In this document: piece after piece, positions 43,312 through 53,453 of the stretch | Numbering within the stretch: position 1 is the first letter of the stretch | Layout of the letters: every line of letters begins with the position of its first letter | Source of the DNA: Saprospiraceae bacterium | GTDB taxonomy: Bacteria; Bacteroidota; Bacteroidia; Chitinophagales; Saprospiraceae | Length of the DNA: 64,000 nt | Assembly: GCA_016715985.1 (NCBI GenBank) | Contig: JADJXD010000001.1 | Location: 4,092,001 to 4,156,000, forward strand | Direction of reading: 5' to 3' | Made by a program: the position numbers and the translations under genes | The notes under the pieces: model-generated | The model's database searches: none | What the model was told of the DNA's origin: nothing | What the model saw: only the letters and a program-made list of their open reading frames with translations

Positions 43312-44778
43312 ATGATAAAACAGAACAGTAATCTTCAGGAATTAGTACCGGAACATTTGATATTAGAGATATCGGGCGATTTGAATAAAAGTATTCAAAG
43401 TATTGAGATAGATTCCCGGAAGGTGATTAAAGATTCACTTTTTATAGCTTTCAAAGGGCTTTTGACAGACGGTCATAATTATATTGCAAAGGCAATTGAA
43501 AATGGTGCGACTTGTCTTTTATGTGAAGTTTTGCCAGATAGTATTCAAAGAGAAATCACCTATATCAAAGTGGCAGATGCCAGGGCAGTTGCAGGGTTGA
43601 TTTTAAAAAAGTATTATGCTGTTGCAACCGATAGAGTTAAGCTGATAGGCGTCACGGGTACTAATGGTAAAACAACAGTAGCCACCTTGATGTATCAACT
43701 TTTCAGTACAATTGGGTATAAATGCGGCTTGATTTCCACGGTGGAAAATCTGATTGATGGTGAAATTTTGCCATCTTCTTATACGACGCCGGATGTAGTG
43801 AATCTTCATAAGTTGATTGCAGAAATGGTGAGTAGAGATTGTAAGTATATTTTTATGGAAGTGAGTTCACATGCGATAGATCAACAAAGAATCAGCGGAC
43901 TTGATTTTACCGGAGCAATTTTTACAAACATTACCCATGACCATCTTGATTATCACGGGACATTTAAAAATTATATAAACGCAAAGAAAAAGTTCTTTGA
44001 TGATTTGAATAAGGAAGCTTTTGTTTTGGTGAACACAGACGATAAGAATGGAAAAGTAATGGTTCAGAATACGACAGCTAAAGTGAAAACTTATGGATTG
44101 CGGTCGATGACAGATTATAAAGCCAAAATTATTGATAGTAGTGTGCAGGGATTACATCTCAAAATCAATGGAAATGAAGTACACTTCAGAATGATCGGAG
44201 AGTTTAATGCTTACAATATTCTGGCGGTTTACGGAGCATCTGTTGAATTGGGAGAAAAAAGTGATGAAGTACTTTCGGTGTTGAGTGGACTAAGAGGAGC
44301 TGAAGGCAGATTTGAACAGATATATCAGCCATCGAGACGGATTAGTGCCATTGTTGATTATGCGCATACACCGGATGCATTGGAGAATGTGCTGACAACT
44401 ATCAAGAAGGTAAAGAAAATGAATACTTCTGTGATAACAGTAGTAGGGTGCGGTGGAGACAGAGATAAAACAAAAAGACCGGTCATGGCGAAAGTAGCCG
44501 CAGACCTTTCAGATAAGTTGATCATGACCAGTGACAATCCAAGATCTGAGGATCCTGAAAAAATTCTCGATGACATGGAAGCCGGGTTGGATTCAACAGA
44601 CAAATTAAAAGTATTGAGGATAGCGGATCGGATGCAAGCGATTAAAACAGCATTGATGATTGCAAATCCGGATGACATCATTCTCGTAGCCGGAAAAGGG
44701 CATGAGAAATACCAGGAAATAAAAGGGGAAAAGTTCCCTTTCGATGATATAGCCACACTACGCACTTTGATGAAGTGA
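43312..44778 (+). CDS. murE: UDP-MurNAc-tripeptide synthetase, meso-DAP type
   Basis: Adds the third residue to the peptidoglycan stem peptide in the cytosol. The 488-residue protein has the Mur-ligase P-loop GVTGTNGKTTVATL near residue 114, FMEVSSHAIDQQRI, FTNITHDHLDYHGTF, and the substrate-specificity box DNPRSEDP near residue 408. DNPR is the signature for meso-diaminopimelate rather than lysine, so the wall is of the DAP type. It starts 6 bases after ftsI. Confidence 0.95.
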   Translation: MIKQNSNLQELVPEHLILEISGDLNKSIQSIEIDSRKVIKDSLFIAFKGLLTDGHNYIAKAIENGATCLLCEVLPDSIQREITYIKVADARAVAGLILKKYYAVATDRVKLIGVTGTNGKTTVATLMYQLFSTIGYKCGLISTVENLIDGEILPSSYTTPDVVNLHKLIAEMVSRDCKYIFMEVSSHAIDQQRISGLDFTGAIFTNITHDHLDYHGTFKNYINAKKKFFDDLNKEAFVLVNTDDKNGKVMVQNTTAKVKTYGLRSMTDYKAKIIDSSVQGLHLKINGNEVHFRMIGEFNAYNILAVYGASVELGEKSDEVLSVLSGLRGAEGRFEQIYQPSRRISAIVDYAHTPDALENVLTTIKKVKKMNTSVITVVGCGGDRDKTKRPVMAKVAADLSDKLIMTSDNPRSEDPEKILDDMEAGLDSTDKLKVLRIADRMQAIKTALMIANPDDIILVAGKGHEKYQEIKGEKFPFDDIATLRTLMK

Positions 44779-44976
44779 GTTATTGGGGCAAAGAATTAGG
44801 TTCTATTATCATTCTCAGGTTGGTTTAACAGTTGCAGTGGGAACTTTTTGGGAAAAGTTTCAGGAAGCCTGCTGCGCTGTTATTTTTCTCTCCTTGGTTG
44901 AAATTTTTGAGGAGAGAAGCCGACAGAAATGAACATTTATTTTATCACTAACAGACAGTCAATAAGTATATAGCAA
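44779..44976. other. Spacer between murE and mraY with hairpins and paired TGGGA boxes
   Basis: The largest gap inside the dcw cluster (198 bases). It has two TGGGA boxes at 44838-44842 and 44849-44853 (period 11), a hairpin AACTTTT-TGGG-AAAAGTT at 44842-44859 and a second stem CTCTCCT/AGGAGAG about 30 bases further on. No gene and no clear -7 element were seen. It may hold an internal control point. Confidence 0.4.
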
Positions 44977-46242
44977 ATGTTGTACCATTTTTTTGAATAC
45001 ATAGATAAATATTACAATTTACCGGGTGCGGGATTGTTTCAGTTTATCACTTTCAGATCAGGTGCAGCGATTATTGTATCATTGATAATATCCTTGATTT
45101 TCGGTGGGAAAATCATCAGTTCTTTGAAACGAATGCAAGTAGGGGAGACCGTCAGGGACCTTGGTCTGGATGGTCAGAAAGCAAAGGAAGGCACCCCGAC
45201 AATGGGAGGAATAATCATTATAATGGCAATTCTGATACCATGTCTGCTTTTCGCAAAGCTGGATAATGTCTATATTTTACTAATGATTTTCACCACGGTA
45301 TGGTTAGGTCTTATAGGTTTTGCGGATGATTATATCAAAGTATTCAGAAAAAACAAAGACGGACTTAGCGGAAAAGTAAAAGTATTGGGTCAAGTTGGTT
45401 TAGGTTTGGTGGTAGGATTGACTATGCTGATTTCCAAAGATGTTGTGATTCGGATGCCACTTCAGATGGCACAGGAAGGTGGTTATGAGATAGTCAAAAC
45501 TTATAATACGCTGTTACCAAGAGTCAATGATGTATCCAAAATGACAGAAATGGCCTATGTCAAATCAACGTTGACAAATCTCCCTTTCTGGAAAAATAAT
45601 AATCTGGACTACCGACAGATTGTCGGGTTTATGGGCGATAATGCGGAGCGGCTTTTGTGGATTGTGTTTACATTGGTGGTAATATTTATTGTCACCGCAG
45701 TCTCAAATGCAGCAAATCTCACCGACGGTATTGATGGTCTGGCAGCAGGTACTTCAGCGATAATCGGAGCGACTTTAGGAATTTTTGCCTATGTCTCCGG
45801 TAATACGATTATTGCAGATTATCTGAATATACTTTATTTGCCCAATTCAGCAGAACTGGTTATTTTTTCATCCTGTTTTCTGGGGGCGTGTATCGGGTTT
45901 TTATGGCACAATTCATACCCTGCAAAAGTGTTTATGGGTGACACAGGAAGTCTGACGATCGGAGGTATCATTGCGGTACTGGCGATTTTACTTCGCAAGG
46001 AGCTTTTGATTCCGATACTATGCGGCATTTTTCTGGTAGAAAATCTGTCAGTAGTTCTTCAGGTAACTTATTTTAAATATACAAAAAAGAAATACGGTGA
46101 AGGCCGCAGAATTTTTAAAATGTCGCCACTTCATCACCATTTTCAGAAGATAGGAATGCATGAGTCAAAAATAGTGACAAGATTCTGGATTGCAGGTATA
46201 ATTCTGGCTATCGTGAGTGTAATAAGTCTTAAAGTCAGGTAA
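44977..46242 (+). CDS. mraY: Phospho-N-acetylmuramoyl-pentapeptide transferase
   Basis: Polytopic inner-membrane enzyme that makes lipid I. It is 421 residues, longer than the roughly 360 of E. coli because of an insertion around residues 155-215, typical of Bacteroidota. The catalytic aspartates lie in GFADDYIKVFRKN and NAANLTDGIDGLAAG. The substrate-binding motif is VFMGDTGSL, and the conserved histidines are in KMSPLHHHFQKIG. It is followed after 2 bases by murD. Confidence 0.95.
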   Translation: MLYHFFEYIDKYYNLPGAGLFQFITFRSGAAIIVSLIISLIFGGKIISSLKRMQVGETVRDLGLDGQKAKEGTPTMGGIIIIMAILIPCLLFAKLDNVYILLMIFTTVWLGLIGFADDYIKVFRKNKDGLSGKVKVLGQVGLGLVVGLTMLISKDVVIRMPLQMAQEGGYEIVKTYNTLLPRVNDVSKMTEMAYVKSTLTNLPFWKNNNLDYRQIVGFMGDNAERLLWIVFTLVVIFIVTAVSNAANLTDGIDGLAAGTSAIIGATLGIFAYVSGNTIIADYLNILYLPNSAELVIFSSCFLGACIGFLWHNSYPAKVFMGDTGSLTIGGIIAVLAILLRKELLIPILCGIFLVENLSVVLQVTYFKYTKKKYGEGRRIFKMSPLHHHFQKIGMHESKIVTRFWIAGIILAIVSVISLKVR

Positions 46243-46244
46243 TT

Positions 46245-47558
46245 ATGAAATCAGTTGTAATACTTGGTGGAGGTGAAAGTGGAGTAGGTGCAGCATTACT
46301 TGCAAAAAAAAATAATTTGGATGTATTCGTTTCCGACAGCGGGACAATACCTGAAAAATATAAAGAAGAGTTAATTTTTAACGGCATTGCCTTTGAAGAA
46401 GGCGGCCATGATTTTGATAGATTGTTGGTAACTGAGGTGGTTATTAAAAGTCCCGGTGTTCCGGAACATGCGCCTGCCCTGCGCATGTTAAAAGAACATG
46501 GGCGGAAAGTAATTTCCGAGATTGAGTTTGGTCACTTATTTTTTTCCGGACTGACCATAGCTATAACAGGCTCAAATGGGAAGACTACAGCATCGGGACT
46601 TTTATACCACTTACTAAAAACAGCAGGCTTTGACGTAGAATTGGGAGGTAATTTTGGGAAATCGTACGCCAGAATACTGGCAGAAAAAGAACCAAAATAT
46701 ATGGTGCTTGAGATCAGCAGTTTTCAACTGGATGATATTGAGACTTTCAGACCACATATCTCTATTCTTCTCAACATTACGCCTGATCACCTGGACAGAT
46801 ATGATTACAAAATGGAAAATTATGTCAGGTCTAAGTTCAGGATTACCAAAAATCAAACAGAAAACGATTTTTTCATTTTCAATGCAGATGATGAAGAAAT
46901 AAAACAAAAAATGTTACAATTTGAGGGAGTGGTTCAGAAAGTTCCGGTAACAGAAAATATGTACTCAAAAGGCATCTCATCAAAGGATGGAAGCCGGATT
47001 TTTGAAATGAGTTTAAAGGGAAAGCATAACCTTTTTAATGGCAGATGTGTAGTGGAAGCATGCAGGATACTGGGTGTTACAGAAACCGCAATTGGCGAAG
47101 GGTTGAAATCATTTATAAATCTACCCCACCGATTAGAAACAGTGAGAATTGTAAATGGTGTGGAATTTATCAATGACAGTAAAGCAACCAATGTCGATTC
47201 AGTTTATTACGCATTGGAAGCGATGAAGACACCTGTCATTTGGATCGCAGGAGGCACGGACAAAGGTAATGATTATTCCGTCCTCTTACCACTTGTAAAA
47301 GAAAAGGTAAAAGCACTGATTTGTCTTGGTTTGGACAATCAGAAATTGGTAAGTAGTTTCAAACCCCATATCCATATTATTTTTGAAACGACTAAGGTTG
47401 AAGAAGCGGTGAAGAAAGGACTTAGTGTCTCTGAAAAGGGTGATACGGTCCTCCTTTCCCCGGCTTGTGCAAGTTTTGATCTTTTTAGGAACTATATGGA
47501 TCGCGGGGATCAGTATAAAGAAGCAGTTTTGAATTTGGAAGACAAACATTCCGAATGA
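46245..47558 (+). CDS. murD: UDP-MurNAc-L-alanine:D-glutamate ligase
   Basis: Adds D-glutamate to UDP-MurNAc-L-Ala. The 437-residue Mur ligase starts with a Rossmann-like domain (VVILGGGESGVGAALLAKK). It has the P-loop AITGSNGKTTASGLL near residue 109, ITPDHLDRYD near 180, and HRLETV..INDSKATNVDSVYYAL near 305, with IAGGTDKGNDY following. It starts 2 bases after mraY and is intact. Confidence 0.95.
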   Translation: MKSVVILGGGESGVGAALLAKKNNLDVFVSDSGTIPEKYKEELIFNGIAFEEGGHDFDRLLVTEVVIKSPGVPEHAPALRMLKEHGRKVISEIEFGHLFFSGLTIAITGSNGKTTASGLLYHLLKTAGFDVELGGNFGKSYARILAEKEPKYMVLEISSFQLDDIETFRPHISILLNITPDHLDRYDYKMENYVRSKFRITKNQTENDFFIFNADDEEIKQKMLQFEGVVQKVPVTENMYSKGISSKDGSRIFEMSLKGKHNLFNGRCVVEACRILGVTETAIGEGLKSFINLPHRLETVRIVNGVEFINDSKATNVDSVYYALEAMKTPVIWIAGGTDKGNDYSVLLPLVKEKVKALICLGLDNQKLVSSFKPHIHIIFETTKVEEAVKKGLSVSEKGDTVLLSPACASFDLFRNYMDRGDQYKEAVLNLEDKHSE

Positions 47559-47584
47559 TTATTTAGGATAAAAAGTAGTTTATA

Positions 47585-48766
47585 TTGTCAGTATTTACAA
47601 CATATTACAATCTTAAAGGAGACAAATCCATTTGGCTTATAGTAGCCCTGTTGAGCTTGTTTTCGTTGTTGATCGTGTATTCCACTTCGGGTAGTATGGC
47701 ATATAAACTGAATGCAGGTTCCAGTACGGAATATTACTTAGTCAGACAGCTTGTGTTTATTGGTGCAGGGATGTTTTTAATGTACACGACTTACAGATTG
47801 CATTACCTGATTTATGCCAAACTGGCCCCGATATTGATGATTATTGCAATCCCGCTCTTGGTTTATACTGCACTCTTTGGCGTAGAAATAAATGATGCAG
47901 CCAGATGGATAAAGATACCAATTCTGGACTTATCATTTCAGACATCAGATTTTGCTAAACTGGCTTTGATATTGTATGTCGCACGATCATTGGCTACAAG
48001 ACAGGATTACATTAAAGATTTCAAAAGTGCTTTTGTGCCGATTATTGCACCTGTTATCCTGATTTGCGGACTCATTGCACCATCGGATTTATCTACTTCG
48101 GCTTTATTATTTTTGACTTGTTTTTTGATGATGTTTATAGGTAGAATTTCATTAAAGTATGTCTTTTTATTGGTTCTGTTGGGTGCTTTAGTTTTTGCAG
48201 GGATTTTTGTGATAGGAACTTATTTTCCGGAGCATGTCAGAGTAGAAACATGGGTGTCCAGAATACAGGAATTTATGTATTCAGACGGTCAGTATCAGGT
48301 ACAGCAATCCAAGATTGCCATTGCAGAAGGTGGATTTTTTGGTCTCGGCCCGGGTAATAGTATTCAAAGGAATATTTTACCATACGCATATGCAGACTTC
48401 ATTTTTGCGATTATTTGTGAAGAATATGGTTTTTTTGGCGGAATTGCAATCTTGGGATTATTTTTATGGTTACTGATTCGATGTGTCAGTCTGGTGACCA
48501 GATGTCCCAAAACTTTCGGTACCATGCTTGCGATTGGTCTTTGTCTGAATATTGTGATACAGGCATTTGCTAATATTTCAGTATCCGTGCAGCTTGTACC
48601 TGCCACCGGACTTACATTGCCCATGATCAGTATGGGAGGAACGTCCTTCCTCTTCACCTGTATCGCTTTGGGAATCATACTCAGTGTGAGCAGATTTGTA
48701 GAACAGGCACAGGAGGAGAAGAAAAAACTGGAACAAATAGAAATGGCAGATGCGGGTAATCATTAG
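47585..48766 (+). CDS. ftsW: Septal peptidoglycan polymerase FtsW (SEDS family)
   Basis: A 393-residue SEDS glycosyltransferase with about ten membrane segments, partner of FtsI. Family motifs: ARWIKIPILDLSFQTSDFAKLALILY, the QVQQSKIAIAEGGFFGLGPGNSIQRNILPYAYADFIFAIICEEYGF segment, and the C-terminal LVPATGLTLPMISMGGTSFL. Start assignment is weak: a TTG at 47585 gives MSVFTTYYNLKGDKSIWLIV, and no ATG precedes the first membrane segment. Its 3' end overlaps murG by 17 bases. Confidence 0.93.
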   Translation: MSVFTTYYNLKGDKSIWLIVALLSLFSLLIVYSTSGSMAYKLNAGSSTEYYLVRQLVFIGAGMFLMYTTYRLHYLIYAKLAPILMIIAIPLLVYTALFGVEINDAARWIKIPILDLSFQTSDFAKLALILYVARSLATRQDYIKDFKSAFVPIIAPVILICGLIAPSDLSTSALLFLTCFLMMFIGRISLKYVFLLVLLGALVFAGIFVIGTYFPEHVRVETWVSRIQEFMYSDGQYQVQQSKIAIAEGGFFGLGPGNSIQRNILPYAYADFIFAIICEEYGFFGGIAILGLFLWLLIRCVSLVTRCPKTFGTMLAIGLCLNIVIQAFANISVSVQLVPATGLTLPMISMGGTSFLFTCIALGIILSVSRFVEQAQEEKKKLEQIEMADAGNH

Positions 48767-49844
48767 TGGTGGTGGTACAGGAGGCCATGTTTTTCCGGCC
48801 ATAGCGATAGCAGATGCTTTAAAGTCTCAGGCTCCCGATACCGAAATACTTTTTGTGGGTGCTGAAGGCAAAATAGAAATGGAAAAAGTCCCGAAAGCGG
48901 GATATAATATAATAGGATTGAAAGTCGCGGGTTTTCAGAGAAGTTTGACACTTAAGAATTTGTTATTCCCATTCAAACTGATTGCAGGTTTATGGAAAGC
49001 TCTTCAGGTTGTCAGAAACTTCAAACCGGATGTTGCGGTAGGTGTGGGTGGCTATGCAAGCGGACCTATATTGAAAGTAGCAAATCTTACAGGTATTAAA
49101 ACAGTCCTTCAGGAACAGAATTCTTACGCAGGAGTCACAAACAGACTTTTGGCTGATAAAGCGAGTAAAATCTGTGTAGCTTATGAAGGAATGGAACGGT
49201 TTTTTCCTGCTGAAAAGATTATTTTTACCGGAAACCCGATCAGACAGGATATTCTGAATAAAATAATCAGTCCGACGGAAGCAAGAATGAAACTCGGATT
49301 GGATCCATCCAAAAAAACAGTTTTGATTTTTGGAGGAAGTCTGGGTGCAAAATCTCTTAACGAAGCGATTTTAATGAACATTGAAAATTGGACAGCTCAG
49401 AGTGATATCAATATCATCTGGCAGGTAGGAAAACTTTATTTTGACCATTATCGGCAAACTGAAGCTTTTACAATAAAGAATGTTAAGATCCTGCCATTTA
49501 TAGAAGATATGGATGTAGCATATTCTGCGGCTGATTTGGTGGTGTGCAGAGCAGGTGCTTTGACTATATCAGAACTTGCAGTATTAGGAAAGGCAGCTAT
49601 TTTGGTCCCCTCTCCGAATGTTGCTGAAGATCACCAAACAGTAAATGCCATGTCATTGGTCAGTAAGGAAGCAGCAGTTCTGATAAAAGATTCAGATGCA
49701 AAGTTGAAATTGATACATAAAGCTAATGAACTTCTCGAAAATGATGATTTGAGAACGAAGATGAGCGAAAATATAAAGTTTTTTTCACGGACGGATGCAG
49801 CGGTAAAGATCGCTGATGAAATTTTGAAACTGAGGGAATCATGA
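48750..49844 (+). CDS. murG: UDP-GlcNAc:lipid I N-acetylglucosaminyltransferase
   Basis: Peripheral membrane GT28 enzyme that makes lipid II from lipid I. The 364-residue protein starts with MRVIISGGGTGGHVFPAIAIADAL, the invariant glycine loop. Later come VGVGGYASGPILK, LQEQNSYAGVTNRLLADKASKICVAYEGM, IFGGSLGAKSLN, and the UDP-GlcNAc site VCRAGALTISELAVLGKAAILVPSPNVAEDHQTVNA. It overlaps ftsW by 17 bases and murC by 4. Confidence 0.96.
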   Translation: MRVIISGGGTGGHVFPAIAIADALKSQAPDTEILFVGAEGKIEMEKVPKAGYNIIGLKVAGFQRSLTLKNLLFPFKLIAGLWKALQVVRNFKPDVAVGVGGYASGPILKVANLTGIKTVLQEQNSYAGVTNRLLADKASKICVAYEGMERFFPAEKIIFTGNPIRQDILNKIISPTEARMKLGLDPSKKTVLIFGGSLGAKSLNEAILMNIENWTAQSDINIIWQVGKLYFDHYRQTEAFTIKNVKILPFIEDMDVAYSAADLVVCRAGALTISELAVLGKAAILVPSPNVAEDHQTVNAMSLVSKEAAVLIKDSDAKLKLIHKANELLENDDLRTKMSENIKFFSRTDAAVKIADEILKLRES

Positions 49845-51223
49845 GTACACTGGCTTCAATTAGAAATGTATATTTTATTGGAATCGGAGGTATCGGGATG
49901 AGTGCAATAGCAAGATATTTTCTTGCAAATGGCAGAAATGTTTTTGGCTATGACCGAACCCGAACCGTGCTGACCGAAAAACTCGAACTGGAAGGAATGA
50001 TGATTCATTATACTGATGATGTATCACAGATTCCGGAGGAGATTGAATTGGTTATTTATACACCGGCTGTACCACAGGACCATAAGGAGCTGAATTATTT
50101 TCTTGATAATGGGTTTGAAGTTATCAAGAGATCGGAAGCTTTGGGTTGGATCAGCAGGGATAAAAAATCCATTGCAATCGCAGGTACACATGGTAAAACA
50201 ACCACAAGTACACTGACAGCTCACGTTCTGAAACAGGGGGGAATAGATGTCTCAGCATTTTTAGGAGGAATTGCGGTGGATTACGATTCAAATTTTCTGA
50301 TTGGAAAAAGTGAATGGGTGGTTTTGGAAGCGGATGAGTACGATAGGTCTTTTTTGAGATTGACGCCTTATTTTGCTGCAATACTTTCTATGGATCCGGA
50401 TCATTTGGATATTTATGGTGACAGTGACACTATGAAAGAAGGATATCTGGAATTTGCAGGGAAAGTAGCTGAGGGCGGAGTAATGTTGATCAGAGAAGAT
50501 TTAAAGAAATACTTCAAAGAAGCACAACTTAAGCAGTTTGAAAAAAATGGTGTGACTTTCCTGACATTCGGGTACGAAAATGCGGATATAAAGTTGTCTG
50601 GAATCAGAGTAAATGATGGAAAGTTTGTTTTTGATTATACTTTCAGAGATCATGATTGGAAAGGCATTCACATAAATCTACCAGGAAGACATAATGCTGA
50701 AAATGCGCTGGTTGCCATCACATTCGGAATATTGTGCGGATTGACAGAGAGTAAAATCAGACAGGCACTTTCAGGATTCAAAGGAATTCAGCGAAGATTT
50801 GAGAGAGTATTTGAAAGTGAGGATGTCGTCTATATTGATGATTATGCGCATCATCCCACGGAGTTGAAAGCGGCGATAGAAGCAGCAGGAGCTCTTTATC
50901 CGGACAGAAAGCTGACCGGAATATTTCAGCCACATCTTTATTCCAGAACACGGGATTTTGCAGATGGATTTGCGGAGGAATTGGACAAGCTGGATGAGAT
51001 CATTCTGATGGATATATACCCGGCAAGAGAGTTGCCGATAGTAGGAGTGGACAGTAATTTGATATTTGATAAATTAAAAAATATAAATAAGATTCTGGTA
51101 ACAAAAGATACATTGATGAAGGCGCTGGAAAGCAGAAGACCCGAGGTACTTCTTACACTTGGAGCGGGCGATATCGATACTTTTGTACCATTAATCAAAG
51201 AAAAATTAGCCAATGGCCATTAA
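49841..51223 (+). CDS. murC: UDP-N-acetylmuramate:L-alanine ligase
   Basis: First Mur ligase of the stem-peptide pathway, 460 residues. It starts with the dinucleotide-like fold VYFIGIGGIGMSAIARYFLANG. The P-loop AIAGTHGKTTTSTLTAHVL lies near residue 116, EADEYDRSFLRLTPYFAAILSMDPDHLDIY near 165, and YIDDYAHHPTELKAAIEAA near 325. It overlaps murG by ATGA and ftsQ by 11 bases. As in other Bacteroidota it sits late in the cluster, before ftsQ. Confidence 0.96.
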   Translation: MSTLASIRNVYFIGIGGIGMSAIARYFLANGRNVFGYDRTRTVLTEKLELEGMMIHYTDDVSQIPEEIELVIYTPAVPQDHKELNYFLDNGFEVIKRSEALGWISRDKKSIAIAGTHGKTTTSTLTAHVLKQGGIDVSAFLGGIAVDYDSNFLIGKSEWVVLEADEYDRSFLRLTPYFAAILSMDPDHLDIYGDSDTMKEGYLEFAGKVAEGGVMLIREDLKKYFKEAQLKQFEKNGVTFLTFGYENADIKLSGIRVNDGKFVFDYTFRDHDWKGIHINLPGRHNAENALVAITFGILCGLTESKIRQALSGFKGIQRRFERVFESEDVVYIDDYAHHPTELKAAIEAAGALYPDRKLTGIFQPHLYSRTRDFADGFAEELDKLDEIILMDIYPARELPIVGVDSNLIFDKLKNINKILVTKDTLMKALESRRPEVLLTLGAGDIDTFVPLIKEKLANGH

Positions 51224-52004
51224 GAAATTAAATATGAAAAGAGTTCGGGACGCCATTATATGGATGACCTTACTTACGGGTATCAGTGCCCTGCTTTTCT
51301 TTTCTGTGCGCCGCAAAGTAAACGCTGAAGTAAAGACTTTGGTAGTAAAAATTGACCCGATCGATGGGAATCAAAGAATGATTTCTGAAGCTGAAGTGAC
51401 CAAAAAAGTAGAAGGACATCTGGGATTTAAAATTGAGCAGGTAAATATTCGGAAAATTGACACGAGAGCATTGGAAGAATCTTTAAATGAAGATTCTCGT
51501 ATTGATGTAGCGGATGTTTATTTTGATTCCAAGGATCGACTTACTGTTTGGATCAGACAACGAAAACCAATCATGCGTGTAGTTGATCGAAACAACATCA
51601 GTTATTACCTGGATGTAAAAGGAGAAAAAGTTCCGACTATTGTATCCGGAGCAATCAGAGTTCCTTTAGTGACCGGTGACTTGGAATCATATCAGCCGGA
51701 CATGATTCATTCTGATAAAAAATCAAAACTGAAAGAAGTTTTTGAGATTATGAAATATGTGGATGGCGATGAGTTTCTTTCGGCATTGATAGAGCAGGTG
51801 CATGTAGAAGAAGGAACCGGAGAGATTTTTATGATTCCGAAGATTGGGAGAGAGAAGTTGATTTTTGGCGGAGCTGAAAATATGGAAGAGAAATTTGACA
51901 AATTAAAAATATTTTACAGAGACGGATTACCCCGGTTGGGATGGAGCAAATATTCTGCGCTCAATCTTAAAGTGACGGATCAGGTAGTGTGTACACTGAG
52001 ATAA
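51213..52004 (+). CDS. ftsQ: Cell division protein FtsQ/DivIB-like
   Basis: A 263-residue bitopic protein with a short cytosolic N terminus, one membrane segment (AIIWMTLLTGISALLFFSV) and a periplasmic region. The latter has a POTRA-like part (MISEAEVTKKVEGHLGFKIEQVNIRKIDTRALEESLNEDSRI) and the FtsQ beta domain (VYFDSKDRLTVWIRQRKPIMRV). Sequence conservation is low; position between murC and ftsA and topology support the call. An alternative ATG at 51234 would remove the murC overlap. Confidence 0.88.
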   Translation: MAIKKLNMKRVRDAIIWMTLLTGISALLFFSVRRKVNAEVKTLVVKIDPIDGNQRMISEAEVTKKVEGHLGFKIEQVNIRKIDTRALEESLNEDSRIDVADVYFDSKDRLTVWIRQRKPIMRVVDRNNISYYLDVKGEKVPTIVSGAIRVPLVTGDLESYQPDMIHSDKKSKLKEVFEIMKYVDGDEFLSALIEQVHVEEGTGEIFMIPKIGREKLIFGGAENMEEKFDKLKIFYRDGLPRLGWSKYSALNLKVTDQVVCTLR

Positions 52005-52053
52005 AATTAAATATGTGTAGTATTGAAGTATTCATCTTTAAATAAAAACTGTT

Positions 52054-53427
52054 ATGAGTGATCATCTGAAAACCAGGAATATTGCTGTGGCCCTGGACAT
52101 AGGGACAACAAAAGTTTGCGCCATTGCCGGCCACCTCAACGAGTATGGAAAGCTCGAAATTGTTGGGGTTGGTACTGTCAAATCTGAAGGAGTGTCCCGA
52201 GGCGTTGTTTCTAATATCGATAAAACGGTAAAAGCTATTCGCGAAGCTGTAGATATAGCTGAAAGAAATGCCCAGTGCAAAATTAAGGTCGTACACGTCG
52301 GAATCGCCGGACAACATATCAAAAGCTTACATCACCATGGTCTTCTGGTAAGACATGAGTCCAATACTGAAATCAGTCAGGATGATATTGACAGGCTCAT
52401 CAAGGATATGTATAAACTGGTTTTGCCACCAGGTGACAAGATTTTGCATGTTGTGCCACAAGAATATACCGTTGATGATGAACAGGATATCTTTGATCCT
52501 ATCGGTATGTCAGGAGTACGACTGGAAGCCAATTTTCATATTATCACAGGTCAGATTTCTGCAAGTCGCAATATTCTGAGATGTGTGGAGAAAGCTGGTC
52601 TTGATGTAGCTGATGTAACTTTAGAGCCCATCGCTTCTGCTGCATCAGTACTTAGTGATGAAGAAAAAGAAGCAGGGGTTGCTCTGGTAGATATCGGAGG
52701 TGGTACTACAGATATTACGATATTCAAAGACGGTATCATCAGACATACCTGTGTAATTCCTTTCGGAGGTGGTGTGATTACCAAAGATATCAGGGAAGGT
52801 TGTACCGTCATGAACGAGCAGGCTGAAAAGCTAAAGGTGAAGTTTGGATCAGCGATGGCCGATGAAATTTATGACAACAGGATTATTACGATACCCGGAT
52901 TTAAAGGGCGTGATCATAAGGAAATTTCTGAAAAGAATCTTGCCCGAATTATTCAGGCCAGAGCTGAAGAAATCTTCGATTATGTACTGTGGGAAATCCG
53001 TAGATCAGGATACGAAAACAAACTCATAGCAGGAATGGTACTGACAGGTGGTGGTTCATTGTTGAAGCATATAGATTTATTGTCTGAATATCATACAGGA
53101 TTGCCTACCAGAGTCGGTCAACCGATCGAACATCTGGCGCATGGTTATTCAAGTCAATTGGCCAGTCCGGTTTATTCCACTGCGGTCGGATTGTTGAAGC
53201 ATACCATTGATAATCTTTCTTCCAAAACAGCTTATGTTGAAGAATGGAAAAAGATTACAGAAGATCCCGGTCTTAAAATGAATTCATCAAGATTGGAAAG
53301 TCCGGAAATGAACAATATGCCTGAAGAAGTGGAAGATAGCGAAAAGCAAAAAGGTAAAGGGATATTTAATAAATTGTTCACCCTGACCAAAGATTTTTTC
53401 GAGACAGTACCTGATTCAGAATTTTAA
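52054..53427 (+). CDS. ftsA: Cell division actin-like protein FtsA
   Basis: A membrane-tethered actin homologue that anchors FtsZ, 457 residues. The nucleotide-binding phosphate loop is NIAVALDIGTTKVCAIAG, followed by the FtsA-specific 1C domain (SEGVSRGVVSNIDKTVKAIREAVDIAE). Then come ALVDIGGGTTDITIF near residue 214 and MVLTGGGSLLKHID near 330. The C terminus, GIFNKLFTLTKDFFETV, reads as an amphipathic membrane-targeting helix after a charged linker. It lies 49 bases after ftsQ and 26 before ftsZ. Confidence 0.95.
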   Translation: MSDHLKTRNIAVALDIGTTKVCAIAGHLNEYGKLEIVGVGTVKSEGVSRGVVSNIDKTVKAIREAVDIAERNAQCKIKVVHVGIAGQHIKSLHHHGLLVRHESNTEISQDDIDRLIKDMYKLVLPPGDKILHVVPQEYTVDDEQDIFDPIGMSGVRLEANFHIITGQISASRNILRCVEKAGLDVADVTLEPIASAASVLSDEEKEAGVALVDIGGGTTDITIFKDGIIRHTCVIPFGGGVITKDIREGCTVMNEQAEKLKVKFGSAMADEIYDNRIITIPGFKGRDHKEISEKNLARIIQARAEEIFDYVLWEIRRSGYENKLIAGMVLTGGGSLLKHIDLLSEYHTGLPTRVGQPIEHLAHGYSSQLASPVYSTAVGLLKHTIDNLSSKTAYVEEWKKITEDPGLKMNSSRLESPEMNNMPEEVEDSEKQKGKGIFNKLFTLTKDFFETVPDSEF

Positions 53428-53453
53428 TTATCAAACGCAGAAATTAATTAGTT

